Assembly (NCBI RefSeq): GCF_963678635.1
Contig: NC_087062.1
Location: forward strand, 100,675,209-100,739,208
Origin: Symsagittifera roscoffensis
Lineage: Eukaryota; Xenacoelomorpha; Acoela; Convolutidae
Direction: 5' to 3'
DNA length: 64,000 bases
Position 1 is the stretch's first letter. Each line of letters begins with the position of its first letter. The notes under the pieces were generated by a model. The model was not told the DNA's origin, did not search any database, and saw nothing but the letters and a program-made list of their open reading frames with translations. This document shows positions 10,575 to 20,954 of the stretch, piece by piece. The translations under genes and the position numbers were made by a program.

Positions 10575-12352
10575 CCTGTGCCATTCTGCCAGATTGGCAC
10601 AGCGCAACCTTCCGACGAAGCACGAATGAGAGAGAAAAGGCCTTAACAGCGAAAAAGTGCTTGAAAGGAGGGTCGAAGTATTCTGAATTTTTCTTTTTTT
10701 AAAATTTCGATCGTCAAGTTGATATTTCTCAGAAGTACGAAAAACGGCCATTTTGACCAAAAAAGCTGAGATAAACAGAACAACCGCAAATCTAGCGAAA
10801 AACAGTCACGCGAGAACGATAGAAAAACGAAGCCTCTTATCGTGACAATCAAGCACGATAAGACACTTAGTGGAAGAAATCAGTGGGAAAGGAGGCTTCG
10901 GTGGGGAAGTGGTGGATAGCAGTACCCTCCCGTGCCACGAAGTTGGAGTGATAACAACGTTATCTCGAGGAAAACACGGAAGCGGAGGCTTGGTCCCCCA
11001 GAGACTATATGGTGAAAGACTGTAGTAAATTAACTTTTTAGCTACTCTGATGCCATAGAACTCTGAATTAACACGGTATTAGTTGATATTTTAAGATATG
11101 AGTAGCTAGGAAGAGGAAAGGGTCAATCCATCTCCAATGGATTTAATATAGAACTGTCACCAAAAACCATTTAAAATAGGGTATTCGAGCCTTTTTTTTA
11201 ATAGCAATCACGTAGTCGAAGGATCCGAGACTCAGCTATGTGGTTGTGTTCGCATGTAAACGAAAGCTGATCAAAAGTCGTTTGACTGATGGCCTAAAAA
11301 TAGTAACTTTTTACTTAGCCCTAAACAGACCAGAAAATCAACTGGCAAGATCGAGACGGTGAAAACGAGTAGAATTAATGTAACTGACGCCTGCCAGTAA
11401 TTTATAGGTACTTTTTCTACGCTCCGTCGCTGTGTAGTATTTGGGCGAATGTTACATAGACGTTTTTATGGCGCTCCTGGGTGGACCTGTTGAAGGCATG
11501 ATACCATCATGATCAGCAAACGCTTCAGCGACGAACCCTCCGCTCCGGGCGTATGCCCAAGTAAGAGGCCTTAGTGACCTTTTTTGTACTAGGGAGAAGG
11601 TGCGTACCTTCCGCCTATGCTGAGGGAAGACCTGAGACATGCATAAACGTGCGTTTCAGGCCCTGAAACGCACGTTTATGCATGTCTCAGGTCTTCCCCC
11701 AGCATATTTTGATAATAAAACCAAAAACTTTATAAATTGGTTTTATTATCAAAATATGCTGGGGGAAGACCTGAGACATGCATAAACGTACGTGCATGCA
11801 TAAACGTGCTTTTCAACTGAGTTAACACCGAAAATTCCGGGGCCGGAGGGTTAGATGGGAAGTCATGAGCCCGCTTGTCCCAAGGTCCCGGGACCAAAAA
11901 CAATTAATGAGAAAGCGTATTACCAAACAAAAATAGTGTATAACCAAGAAAAGCCAAAAATAAATTTACTTGAAAATAAAAAAGTACAAAAAACAGTTAA
12001 AATCCGAGAAAGACCAAAAACAGTAAGAAACATAAAGTGACAGTTAGTATGTTATTTCCGGACGAGATGTGATCTGACCTTCCTGTTTGTTGCTATTTCA
12101 GATTGATTTATATCATTTCTGATAGAAAGATTGTGTGTTTTGGTGAAGGGTTGGGTACTCTCCCTTGAGTGTAATTTGAGTATTTGAGCACGTTAATGGT
12201 GATTTTGCCGGTGACCGGAGGGTAGAGTGGCAAGCCGACCGACGTGTTTCACTCTCAACAGAGACATCAGGGAAAACATCCACAACGACTGTTGGGTATC
12301 GTTGAATCAATTTTAGTAGCGTTTGGGTACTATTTCATTAAAACTTAAGTGG
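10575..12352 (+). repeat. Second LTR-like segment within copy B
   Basis: The start TGTGCCATTCTGCC is LTR-like but weak. From about 10,880 the segment has the R/U5-type landmark of other copies (GGCTTCGGTGGGGAAGTGG, compare CCTTCGGTGGAAAGGTGG at 31,230 and 47,027). From 11,100 to 12,352 it is clearly homologous to 7,830-8,885 (AAAGGGTCAATCCATC, GGGCGAATGTTACATA, the CGAGATGTGATCTGACC box, TTTGAGTATTTGAGCACG). It is more diverged from the 7,364 LTR than 30,135 is. It contains a large inverted duplication at 11,616-11,789 that makes it longer. Confidence 0.5.
11616..11789. repeat. Two overlapping long inverted repeats (X - X' - X)
   Basis: Arms 11,616-11,660 and 11,662-11,706 are reverse complements (45 bp, one mismatch) around a single base. 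Arms 11,672-11,724 and 11,737-11,789 are perfect reverse complements (53 bp) around a 12-base spacer. The same 40-odd bp unit therefore occurs forward, reversed and forward again. The sequence then returns to LTR-like sequence at about 11,808. Confidence 0.95.
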
Positions 12353-14516
12353 TGGGGGGCACGATTGGCGCGGTCCGATTGTACCCTCCGTCGATCACAA
12401 ATTCCCGAATTAAGGGTCTTAATTCGGGTATTTTGGTGCAAAAGAGGGTATAGTAATTTTTATTAACGACTACTAGGAGGTTATTATCCTTATTATATAT
12501 TACCTATCTCCTATTTAGACCCAAGAAACCCCCAAATTTTGTCGAAAATTACCGATTTTCGACCAAACTACAGACCCCCAAATTTTTGGATATCCGAGCT
12601 TTTCCGAACATCAAAAAGCTTTTATATAGGGAGTAGCTACGTAGTTCGATCCCCCTGACTAAAGAAACTGCGTGAGAAAGGACTCAGTAGAAGTTGGAAA
12701 AAAACGAAAATTTTTCGATCAAAATTTCGATATTTTTCTGAGTTTTGTCAAGTGTTTTGGGGATCGAGTTTTTGAGTTTTTAGAGTTAGAGCAATAAATT
12801 TTTTTGTGTTAGGAATGTGCTAGCATAACGTGCTCGGCTGTCAGAAAAATTGTTGGTAACCCTCCGATTAGCTCCGTGGATAGAGCTAACGACTCAAGGA
12901 TTGGAAAAGGAACTTATCGGAGAGTCCAAATTTGATAGTTATTGGCCAAATTTTTGTCTCCAAACCAATTTTGGTCCGGTTTTTTGCATTACTCCAGTGC
13001 CGAACAGGGCTACTACGCTCGTTTCAATTATTTTTAGGCACTTTCAATAGGAATTGCGGAAAAAGTTTTTCAGAACCTATATGGGTGGTGAAAAAAGGCC
13101 ATTTGGACAAACACGTTTTTGGCGATTTCCCAAAGACTAGTCAACCGATCGGGATAATTTTGGTACCATAAGTGGACGTTGTTGACCATTTTTTCGTACC
13201 GCAACCGTTTTTGGGTTGATAATCTCGGAAAAGAAAATTTTTTTAGAATTTGTTGGTTCGGAGGGTCCAAATTATAGGTAACCCTCCGAGCGGCAGAAAA
13301 TTTTATAAAAACACCTTTTTATTTTACTGGAAAGATTGACCATGTCAGCCAACCTGGTTTTAAGTAAGTTACACCGCATTCGGAGACTTTATTGCGATAA
13401 AATAACCCTTTTTCCCGATTTTTGGGGAACCCTCCGAAGTAACCCTCCGAGCGACTTAAGCCCCTTAGCAACCCTCCTTAGTGGAAATTTTCCACGAGAC
13501 TCTCCGAAGAAGTTAAAACAACACCCCAACATATTAAGCCTCTTATTTACCCTCCTTAGTGGAAACCTAGGAAAACCTTCTGGGGCAATTTGAGAAACGG
13601 AAAATATCCATTTAAGGTTGGGATAAAAGGTTCATATTAGGATCATAGGATCCCATTTGACACGGAAATTTGTGATAAACTTTGGATTCTAGATCGGGTG
13701 TATCAGGAGTACCCGAACCAAAATTTTTTGTTGTTGTTTGTGATTTTGGTTGCGTGGTTGCCTTGAGCTACTTAATAGGAAAGCTTGGACAATACGGGAG
13801 CACATAGAAGAAGACCTCGGTGAGTGTATTAGGCAGATACACACTCAGTTGAGAAGAAAAGTTGTTCCCTGCTCTCGTGCACTTGGAGCGTTCCGGGTGT
13901 GTGGGAGCTTTTTCATAGACTTTAGAGATTTTTCGACCAGAGGTTGCCTTGAGCTACTTAGTAGGACAGCTCGGGCAATCGCAGGACACCTAAAAGAAGA
14001 CCTCGGTGGGTGTATTAGGCAGATACACACTCACTTGAGAGGACTGTGTACTGGGCTTCGTTCTTTCGGATCGTTCCGATTGAGGGAAGTCTTTTTCTTT
14101 AAGACTAAGTTTTATTGATCTGTTTCTGAATCATCACTGCTTTTTACCAAAGATTGTTTAATTTTAACAGAGCAGTGACTTGATAAGAGTGTGGCGGTAA
14201 ATTGATACTGACGAAAGGTCGCTGTCACCTGTTGGATATTCTTATCTGATTATCAATTGTGTTTTGTGTATTGATTATATCTTGTGAAGATTTTGTGATG
14301 ATGTTATACCATACAACGGGGTTGAGTTAGCATTATATCAATACTGAATAGGCCATGTGTGTAACTTTAGCTGAGTCACTAGTATTGTCATTAAGAATTC
14401 TTAGAGACATTTTGATACTAACGGAATCGAGTAGGCGTTGTAATTTAATTTGAACTTGTTTGCGGTACGTGTGCATTGCCATTAAATTGTGCGAGAATTA
14501 CTGTTTAATACAACGA
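12353..14516 (+). other. Primer-like site and non-coding leader 2 before gag
   Basis: It starts with TGGGGGGCACGATTGGCGC, the counterpart of the primer-like site at 8,888. The leader shares blocks with leader 1 but lacks the minisatellite array. It instead carries many scattered ACCCTCCG/ACCCTCCT motifs, the reverse complement of the CGGAGGGT core (for example near 12,385, 12,860, 13,279, 13,429, 13,439, 13,470 and 13,549). No gene is supported until gag. Confidence 0.45.
13755..14110 (+). repeat. Two tandem copies of a 190-bp unit
   Basis: GGTTGCCTTGAGCTACTTA occurs at about 13,755 and again at about 13,945. The sequence that follows (GAAGACCTCGGTG.GTGTATTAGGCAGATACACACTCA) is nearly repeated, giving two direct copies of about 190 bp. 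GTGTATTAGGCAGATACAC inside each copy is an imperfect inverted repeat that could form a hairpin. A reading frame spans both copies, but the position in a non-coding leader makes a structural or packaging role as likely. Confidence 0.75.
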
Positions 14517-17451
14517 ATGCAGCGTAGGGACTCGCTAGGATTCACTACTAAGATTCCCAGGCTGAGCAAGGGAGTTACGCGAAAGCTTAGAACTAGGCGT
14601 AGCCAATCTTCGGTTAGCAGCGTTCCAGACGTTTTTGCTGATAACGAATCGACGAAAGGTCAAGCTGATCTTTCAGTGAGCAAAAAGAAACTAAGAAGCG
14701 GGAAGAACCTCGATGTCAATCAAGGGCGTAGCGCCGAGGCCGGAACGGCGAGCGAGACGCTTATGGACCCCTTTGACGATGGGGAACAAACGTTTATTCG
14801 ACCCGACTTTGAGCCGAGCGAGGACCTCGAACGTGAGGAAGTCGAGAGGACAGAGGAGGCCTTGGAGCGTTCCGAGGTCGAGCCTCGAGAGGAAGTATTG
14901 TTCAGGGGAATGTCCAAATCAGAGACTAAGAGTCATAAGTGGAGAAAAGATTTTTCACAACCGACCAATACAAACTTTTCTCTGGCAAAGCAGAGCAAGA
15001 ACGCGATGATGTCGAGTATAAGTCCGAGTGAAGAACAAACGGGTTCGAAGGCAAAGAAGAGTTGGAAGTCTCTGTACGATGAGCGCATGGCGTCACTACA
15101 AACCGAAGGTCTATCTTCCAGTTATGACCATCCGGAGATAACACACCCGGATGTGAACTTCACGCCGTGTCCGAGGAACGACATCAGCAGAAAAGCGTTG
15201 TCCACTTCGCCGACCAGGCCTATGTCTGATGGGATAACCCTGGGAGTATCCTCGACGTTCGACAGATTGATGACGTCGATGGGCAAGCAAAAAGGCGGTG
15301 CGGCATCAAGTACCAGGCTGCAGCCGCAGTTGACCTGATATTCTCTGGGGCTAACCCCGCCATTGGTGGCAAGTGGCGATATAAGTGACATGTTTGCTGG
15401 CGTAATGACTGGTCTGGATGAACTGAGACGGGACATGACTAAAAGAATAGATCAAGTTGACGAGAGAGCTCACCAGGGTAGAGAGAATTTGAGAGATGAA
15501 CTGACGCACGTGAAGTCACAGGCGAGGGTTGATCAGGCTCAATTGATTCGCAACACCGATCAATGCCTGGCGGAGAGCCTGGCACAGGCAAACAAGGAGT
15601 CAGAGGAAAGAGAGGCTAGGATGACAAGAGAGATCGAGCGATTGTTGAACGATCACGATAATACTTACGCTCATACGATGACTAGCCTGGAAAAAAGGTT
15701 AGATGCCAAATCTGACCTAATGATGCGGAAGCTTGACGAGATCTTAAATGGGAGCAATCGGGAGGAGCGTTCCAACCCAAGAGAGCGCTCACGCCAGGCG
15801 AATGATGGAGATGGTACAGGCAACTATGCCGGGGCCCAGGAAAGTCTACGAATCTAGGAATAGGGAGCGGCCCAGGGCAGCCCCCTCGAGACCTAGGTGG
15901 ACGAATCTAGCCCCGCCGGAAGCAGATGCTACTCCGGAGACAAGATTGCCCACTGTGCCACAAGTCAGGTCAGTGCCAGATCTGACTACGGTCTCGCAGG
16001 ACACAACAATGTATGCCTCGATGTTCGAACCTCTGAATAGATCCCTCGAAACGTTCATCACCAAGCTCTCGAAGTCAACCGAGAGAGGAGAGAGGTCAAG
16101 AAGGACATTGAAGAAGCCTAAATCATACAAAGACGAGTCAGACGGCTGCATTGATACTTGGATACGAGGTGATGAAGGTGCACTTTGAAGAAGAGAGTCT
16201 CTCCAAGAAACAGGAATGCAGCGCACTAACGAGCAACCTGGAGGGTACTGCCCTAAATTGTGTAATGGCTAAAAGAGCCAATGAAAGAGACAGCGCTCGC
16301 AAGATATTCGACATCCTGCTGAATCAATTCGGCTCTGGAGAAAAGGGCACCAGGCTACGGTGAAGTTCGAAAAGCGGCGTCAAAGAGATGACGAATCCAT
16401 AGACAAATTTTTGGACGACCTTGAATTGCTTAGGAGGAGAAGCAATCCCGATGAGAGAATATCCGAGCGAAAATTGGCGATAGCCTCGAAGTTCATGGAC
16501 GGAGTAAAGAGTGAGGAGTTGAAAACTATGTTAGCCACACACTTCACCCTGTCGCTTGAACAGGTACCCACGCCTGATGATTTGCGTAAGAAGTCACGTG
16601 AATAATTGCTCATAAAACCAAGGGCGCAAAATCGTTACAGCAATTATAGCAACTACAGCGGGACGAACACTGGCGCAAGCTCCAGTTGGTACAAGCCTCG
16701 CGACGACATGGATAGGAGGAAGTCATGTGCGAATTGTGGTTCGATGGACCATCATGTTTCCGCGTGTTCTGCTTACAAACAGAACATGAAGGCAATAGAC
16801 TACTTTCTCGACGACGTCGATGCGACCGACGAGGATCACGAAGAGTACGTTAGAGGGCTCATCATGAAATATAGACCGAGGTGCTTCTTCTGTAACTTGG
16901 AGGGACACTTCAAGTCGGACTGCACTCAGTTTTGGGATGCAGTGGCGGACGCGAAACACCCCCGCCACGAAGAGGCACTTTCGGGTGTCAAGGCAGCGTT
17001 ACAAAATGTCAAACAGGAGCTTGCCACGAAAGAAGTAGAGCAATGGGTAAGGTCGGAACTGGAAAGCACGGATCTTCGGGAAAAGTTTAACAATCTGAGT
17101 AAAACGACGGAAGAAGAGGACAAACAGGAACCCAGAAAGCAGGGACTAAAACTGAATGTCATATCTGGTAGAACTTTTGGAATGACGAAAGAAGGGACAA
17201 AGATAATGTCCATTATCTCAGTCGCAGGACACCAGGTGGTCAAGAACTTGAGTGAACCATCCGAGATCACACTAGTCCACCTGGACATTTATGCAGACTA
17301 CCTGATGGAGAAAGATCCCAAGCTGGACTCCAGGGCAGTGCGAGCGCTGCTCACGACAGGAGGTCCAAGGCTGATGAGAGTGGATGGACATTACATAGAG
17401 GTCCATGGCCCATATCCAATTCTGATGAATGTGGACGGCATCATGATTTAA
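14517..17451 (+). pseudogene. gag: Gag polyprotein of Gypsy type (copy B)
   Basis: The first good ATG is 14,517 (MQRRDSLGF). The product would be the structural capsid/nucleocapsid precursor. The N-terminal part is basic and low-complexity. A coiled-coil-like, charged region follows (about 15,370-15,740: DELRRDMTKRIDQVDE). The capsid-like segment FDILLNQFGSGEKGTRL lies at 16.3 kb. Two CCHC zinc knuckles follow: CANCGSMDHHVSAC (16,726) and CFFCNLEGHFKSDC (16,882), both C-X2-C-X4-H-X4-C. An in-frame TGA at 15,336-15,338, frameshifts near 15,770, 16,170 and 16,350, and a stop at 16,603-16,605 break the frame. Knuckles and order before a protease make the gag call secure. Confidence 0.85.
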
Positions 17452-17596
17452 CAAAAGCTCACGTAACTGATGCGAGTGATCAGGTAGGCCGGATCATATT
17501 GGCCAAGAAGAGCTGAAGGTGCGACGAATCGGACACAATGCCATGCTTGAACAGGATGCGGTTCACATAGGTTGCTAAGCCGATCTGGCAGCAGAT

Positions 17597-18220
17597 GTGC
17601 TAGATGTGCAGGGCAGACAACTTTCAGTGAAAGGACTGTTAGACACGGGTGCAGTGGTCAGTGTCATGCCAGTCAAAACCTGGACTGACATGGGCTTTGA
17701 AAGGTCGGATCTGATACCGACAAACATCAGACTGGCAGCTGCCAATCAGAGAGCAATCTATGTGACAGGACGGACCCCTATTATATCACTGCTGCTTGGG
17801 GGAAGACATCTTTGGATGAGCTTCCTGGTGGTGGAGAATTTGGACGAATCCGATCAATTCATCCTGGTAAGGGACTTTGTACGCAACTTCGATGTCAAGA
17901 TCGACCTCAATGACGGGTTGATCAGGATCAATGATCCGGAGAGGAAGTATGAGAAAAAACCTCTTAATAAGATCCTAATAAACCAGGCTAAGGTGCCAAT
18001 TTTTCTAGATCGAAAAGTGAGATCAAAACCATACCAAGCCGTAGTAGCGACGTTTAGGATGACGAATCTTAATGAACTCAGTAATGACAGACAGGTGTGC
18101 CTGGTACCAAATCCGAACAGTAAGAGCTCGGCTAGTTTAGGAAGAAGCTTCTCACTCACTCAGAGCGGACTGTGTGTGAGTAAGTTGTTGAACATAGAAG
18201 GAACAACAGTGACAATATAG
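17597..18220 (+). pseudogene. pro: Retropepsin-type aspartic protease and linker (copy B)
   Basis: Residues LLDTGAVVSVMP (DTG at 17,642-17,650) are the catalytic motif of retroviral-type aspartic proteases, which act as homodimers to cleave Gag-Pol. The ILVRDFVRNFDVKID segment corresponds to the second conserved (I-L-G-x-D-like) motif, with V-R where Gypsy proteases usually have L-G. A linker follows and ends at a TAG at 18,218-18,220. It lies immediately downstream of gag, and the 150 bases between them are out of frame. It is inactive here because of the surrounding breaks. Confidence 0.8.
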
Positions 18221-18244
18221 AGGGGAAAGAAACTTGGCCACGCA

Positions 18245-19437
18245 TTGCCTCTAAACACAGACTTTCAGAGTGTGGAGAACTTGAAAAAGTTTGATGTAAC
18301 TAAATGTCCCTTGCATGCGAACCAAGAATGTATATTGAAGAGAGTAAATGAATTGAAATCTTCTAAGAAATTGTTTTCAATGAAGTCGGAAACAGATGAT
18401 GGGTTGTCTAGTTGTTCGAACTTTCCCGAGAGACCGACAGAAACAGAGTTACCAGCGAATAAACCGGTCCTACCTGAGATAGAACATTTGAAGGGTAAAA
18501 TAGCAGACAAGGAACTAGATTCGCTCAGGGCGGTGCTAAGTCGGAATGCAGACGTTTTTTTCGAAACATAAGGCCGACATAGGTTGCTGTAAAATTGTAG
18601 AACACGAGATTGAGATAGAAGAGGGCTCGGTACCTCATTGGGAAGGGGCGATAAGAATGACCCATCATAAGTCAGAAACGTGCAGGAAGGAAATCGAGAT
18701 GTTAATGGAGTACGACATGATCGAGCCGTCGAAGTCCCCGTGGGCTTGTGGCGTGGTCATGGCTAAAAAGAAAGGGGGCAACTCAGGTTTTGTTGTGATT
18801 TCCCTTATCTGAACGCAGTGACTATAAAGGACGCATACCCGATTCCCCGCATCGATGAGAGCCTATCCAAGTTGGGGGACGCGAAGTTCTTCACGACGTT
18901 AGATCTGGGCTCGGCGTTCTGGCAAGTGCCACTCCGAAAGCAAGATCGTGCAAAGACGGGTTTCGCGTGCGAGCTGGACCCAGGCACTCACGAGTGTGAC
19001 AAAGAAATACGGGAATCTCATCATGTGTTACGTCGATGATGTCGTGATCGCAACGCCAACCCTAGAGGATCACATAGAGAGTTTAGATGAGGTGTTTACT
19101 TGCATGAAGCAGGCGGGATTGAAATGTAAGCCCTCGAAGTGTGAAATCCTCAGAGACTCCATAAAGTATCTCGGCCGCCTGGTGGATAAGCATTGAGTGA
19201 GACCAGATCCCGAAGCGGTCGAAGCGGTTTTGACCTGGAAGGCACCAAAGACAGATACACAACTGATGAGTTTTTTGGGGTTCGCTAACTATTATCGGGA
19301 GTTCGTCAAGGGATATGCCGATAAGATATACCCCATTCAACAGCTGATGAGAAACAAAGGCAAAAAGTTCATTTGGACCGATGAGGCACAAGTTTCATTT
19401 GAAAACATTAAACGCGAAATTTGCTAGGCACCAGTCC
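18245..19437 (+). pseudogene. pol: Reverse transcriptase of Gypsy type with internal deletion (copy B)
   Basis: Recognisable RT blocks appear in shifting frames: the upstream AVLSRNADVF...HKADIGCC, the typical IEPSKSPWACGVVMAKKK, then YPIPRIDESLSKLGDAKFFTTLDLGSAFWQVPL (about 18,838-18,938) and the catalytic YVDD at 19,029-19,040, with HGVRPDP-like sequence at 19.2 kb (the G is a stop) and FLGFANYYREFVKGYA at 19.27 kb. Between FACELDPG and the YVDD block about 25 residues that Gypsy RTs have (the MPFGL..A..TFQ region) are missing, so the enzyme is broken. An in-frame TGA at 19,196-19,198 and further shifts add to this. Confidence 0.85.
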
Positions 19438-19442
19438 TCGGC

Positions 19443-20324
19443 ATGCCAACAGAAAAGGGGATGTTTGTGTTGGACACGGATGCATCAGTGGTTGCAATAT
19501 CAGGCATACTTCACCAGGAGCAAGAGTGGAGCGGGAGAATGGTTCTCCGTCCAATAGCCTACGGAACAAAGGTCTTGAGCGATACCGAGATGAAGTATGG
19601 CTCACCGAAAGCGGAAATGTTCGCGGTGATCACTTTCGTGGAAAAATACAGGGCCTACTTGGGGAGTGCTCCCTTCAAGTTGCGAGTGAATAATCGTGCC
19701 CTTGCCTGGCTGAAAACCTATTCGATGGACCAAAGTTATTTTGGTCGTTGGATCGTGCGCCTGGACGGATACCACATGATCATAGAGCACCGTACCCGTG
19801 ACAAGCATCAAAATGCTGATAGCCTCAGTAAGAAGACAAAATTCTATGAGCGACTCGAAGAAAAGCAGGCTAACCAAGCGGAGGTCAAAGATGGGTTTTG
19901 TTTCCTGGATAAGGAGACTTACGACAAACTACCACTCACTAGGTGGCTGGATAAGTCAGGGCACCTTATACCAGGACACCCTGAATTTCCAGTGGATACG
20001 GCCGCTGAGATAAAGATTTTAGCCAGGGGAGAACCCGTTCCGCTGGATCTGCTAGTCCGATCCAATCTGGTACAGCAGGAGCTCACCAGGTTGGGTATAA
20101 ACAGCATAGCTCTGCTGAATAGGACAGTCAAGGTGGCGCCGGACGTGATGGGGAAACTTCGTGACTTACTGGATAGGGAAGTCGACAGACATGATCGTGA
20201 GTGGATGGAGACCATGCAGCGATTGACCGTAACTGAGAAAACGGAGAAGAGGCCAGTGATCATTCGCGACCGCTGTGTGAGGGGAGAAAACATCACCACA
20301 AGTTTACGTAAGAGATGTGATTAG
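19443..20324 (+). pseudogene. pol: RNase H and connection domain (copy B)
   Basis: Open for 293 codons. The RNase H fold is shown by VLDTDASVVAISGIL (first Asp), KAEMFAVITFVEKY (Glu), VNNRALAWL and HQNADSLSKK (last Asp). The third block usually reads x-D-H/N, and here the Asp codon is AAT (Asn) at 19,689. It would cleave RNA in RNA/DNA hybrids during reverse transcription. Downstream of RNase H lies a linker (FLDKETYDKLPLTRWLDKSG) typical of the region between RNase H and integrase. The frame stops at 20,324, exactly where integrase should start. Confidence 0.85.
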
Positions 20325-20349
20325 ACGTCAACAAACGACTTGTGTAGAC

Positions 20350-20788
20350 GGAACACTCAGCAGGCACAAGCAAGGCAGAGGAAAAGATTCGATAAAAAAG
20401 CAGCTGGTGCAAAAGCTTACTCGGTAGGAGACTACGTATGGGTATTTCAGAACGTTATACCACCGAAGGGAACGAAAAAGCTCCTAAAAAGTGGAGGGGA
20501 CCCTTCATGATTACGGAAGTACACCAGGAGGGACGCTTTTATAGACTGAGTACTGGCCGTGCCGCTCACTACGAGAACATTAAGCCACACAACCCATCGT
20601 CAGAAGGCTGGTGTATACCTGCAGATATGGAAGAGGGGGATTATCTGATGATGGACTCTGCCTGTGAGGTCAATGAGAAAGGCACCAGGGGAAAGAACGA
20701 TGAAAATGAGGTCGTAGAGGATGGATCAAGTCCATTTTTATGTCGAATTCCACAATTTTTGCATCAAACGGATTTTAATAAACTTTAG
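20350..20788 (+). pseudogene. pol: Integrase C-terminal remnant (copy B)
   Basis: The segment QARQRKRFDKKA...YSVGDYVWVF and LKKWRGPFMITEVHQEGRFYRL...HYENIKPH matches the well-known C-terminal end of Gypsy integrases (KxxWxGPF...YxL...H.xxLKPx). The zinc-binding HHCC domain and the DDE catalytic core, together about 250 residues, are absent between 20,324 and 20,350. This is a clean internal deletion. The frame changes once, near 20,455. Confidence 0.75.
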
Positions 20789-20954
20789 GATCAAAATTTT
20801 TTTATCCAACTGTTTTAAATAAATTTTAACATAAAATTGGAGTAAAGCTGACAAATATGATATTCGTGACCTTTTTTCTAGATCCTGATTTATCATTTAA
20901 TTATTCACTCGATTTCAATTCATCGTACTGACAAAAAAATCTAATCTGAAGTAA
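20789..20954. other. AT-rich junction between pol and the SGNH ORF
   Basis: About 200 bp (from roughly 20,735) are much more AT-rich than the coding sequence on both sides (TTTTAATAAACTTTAGGATC, ATTTAATTATTCACTCGATT). They show no reading frame. It may be a small insertion, an internal control region or a deletion scar. No LTR or polypurine tract is visible here. Confidence 0.4.

Noticed and set aside
12625-12665. Possible tRNA gene (GTTCGATCCCC resembles a B box)
   Set aside because: No A box at the right distance and no cloverleaf could be drawn. The match is short.
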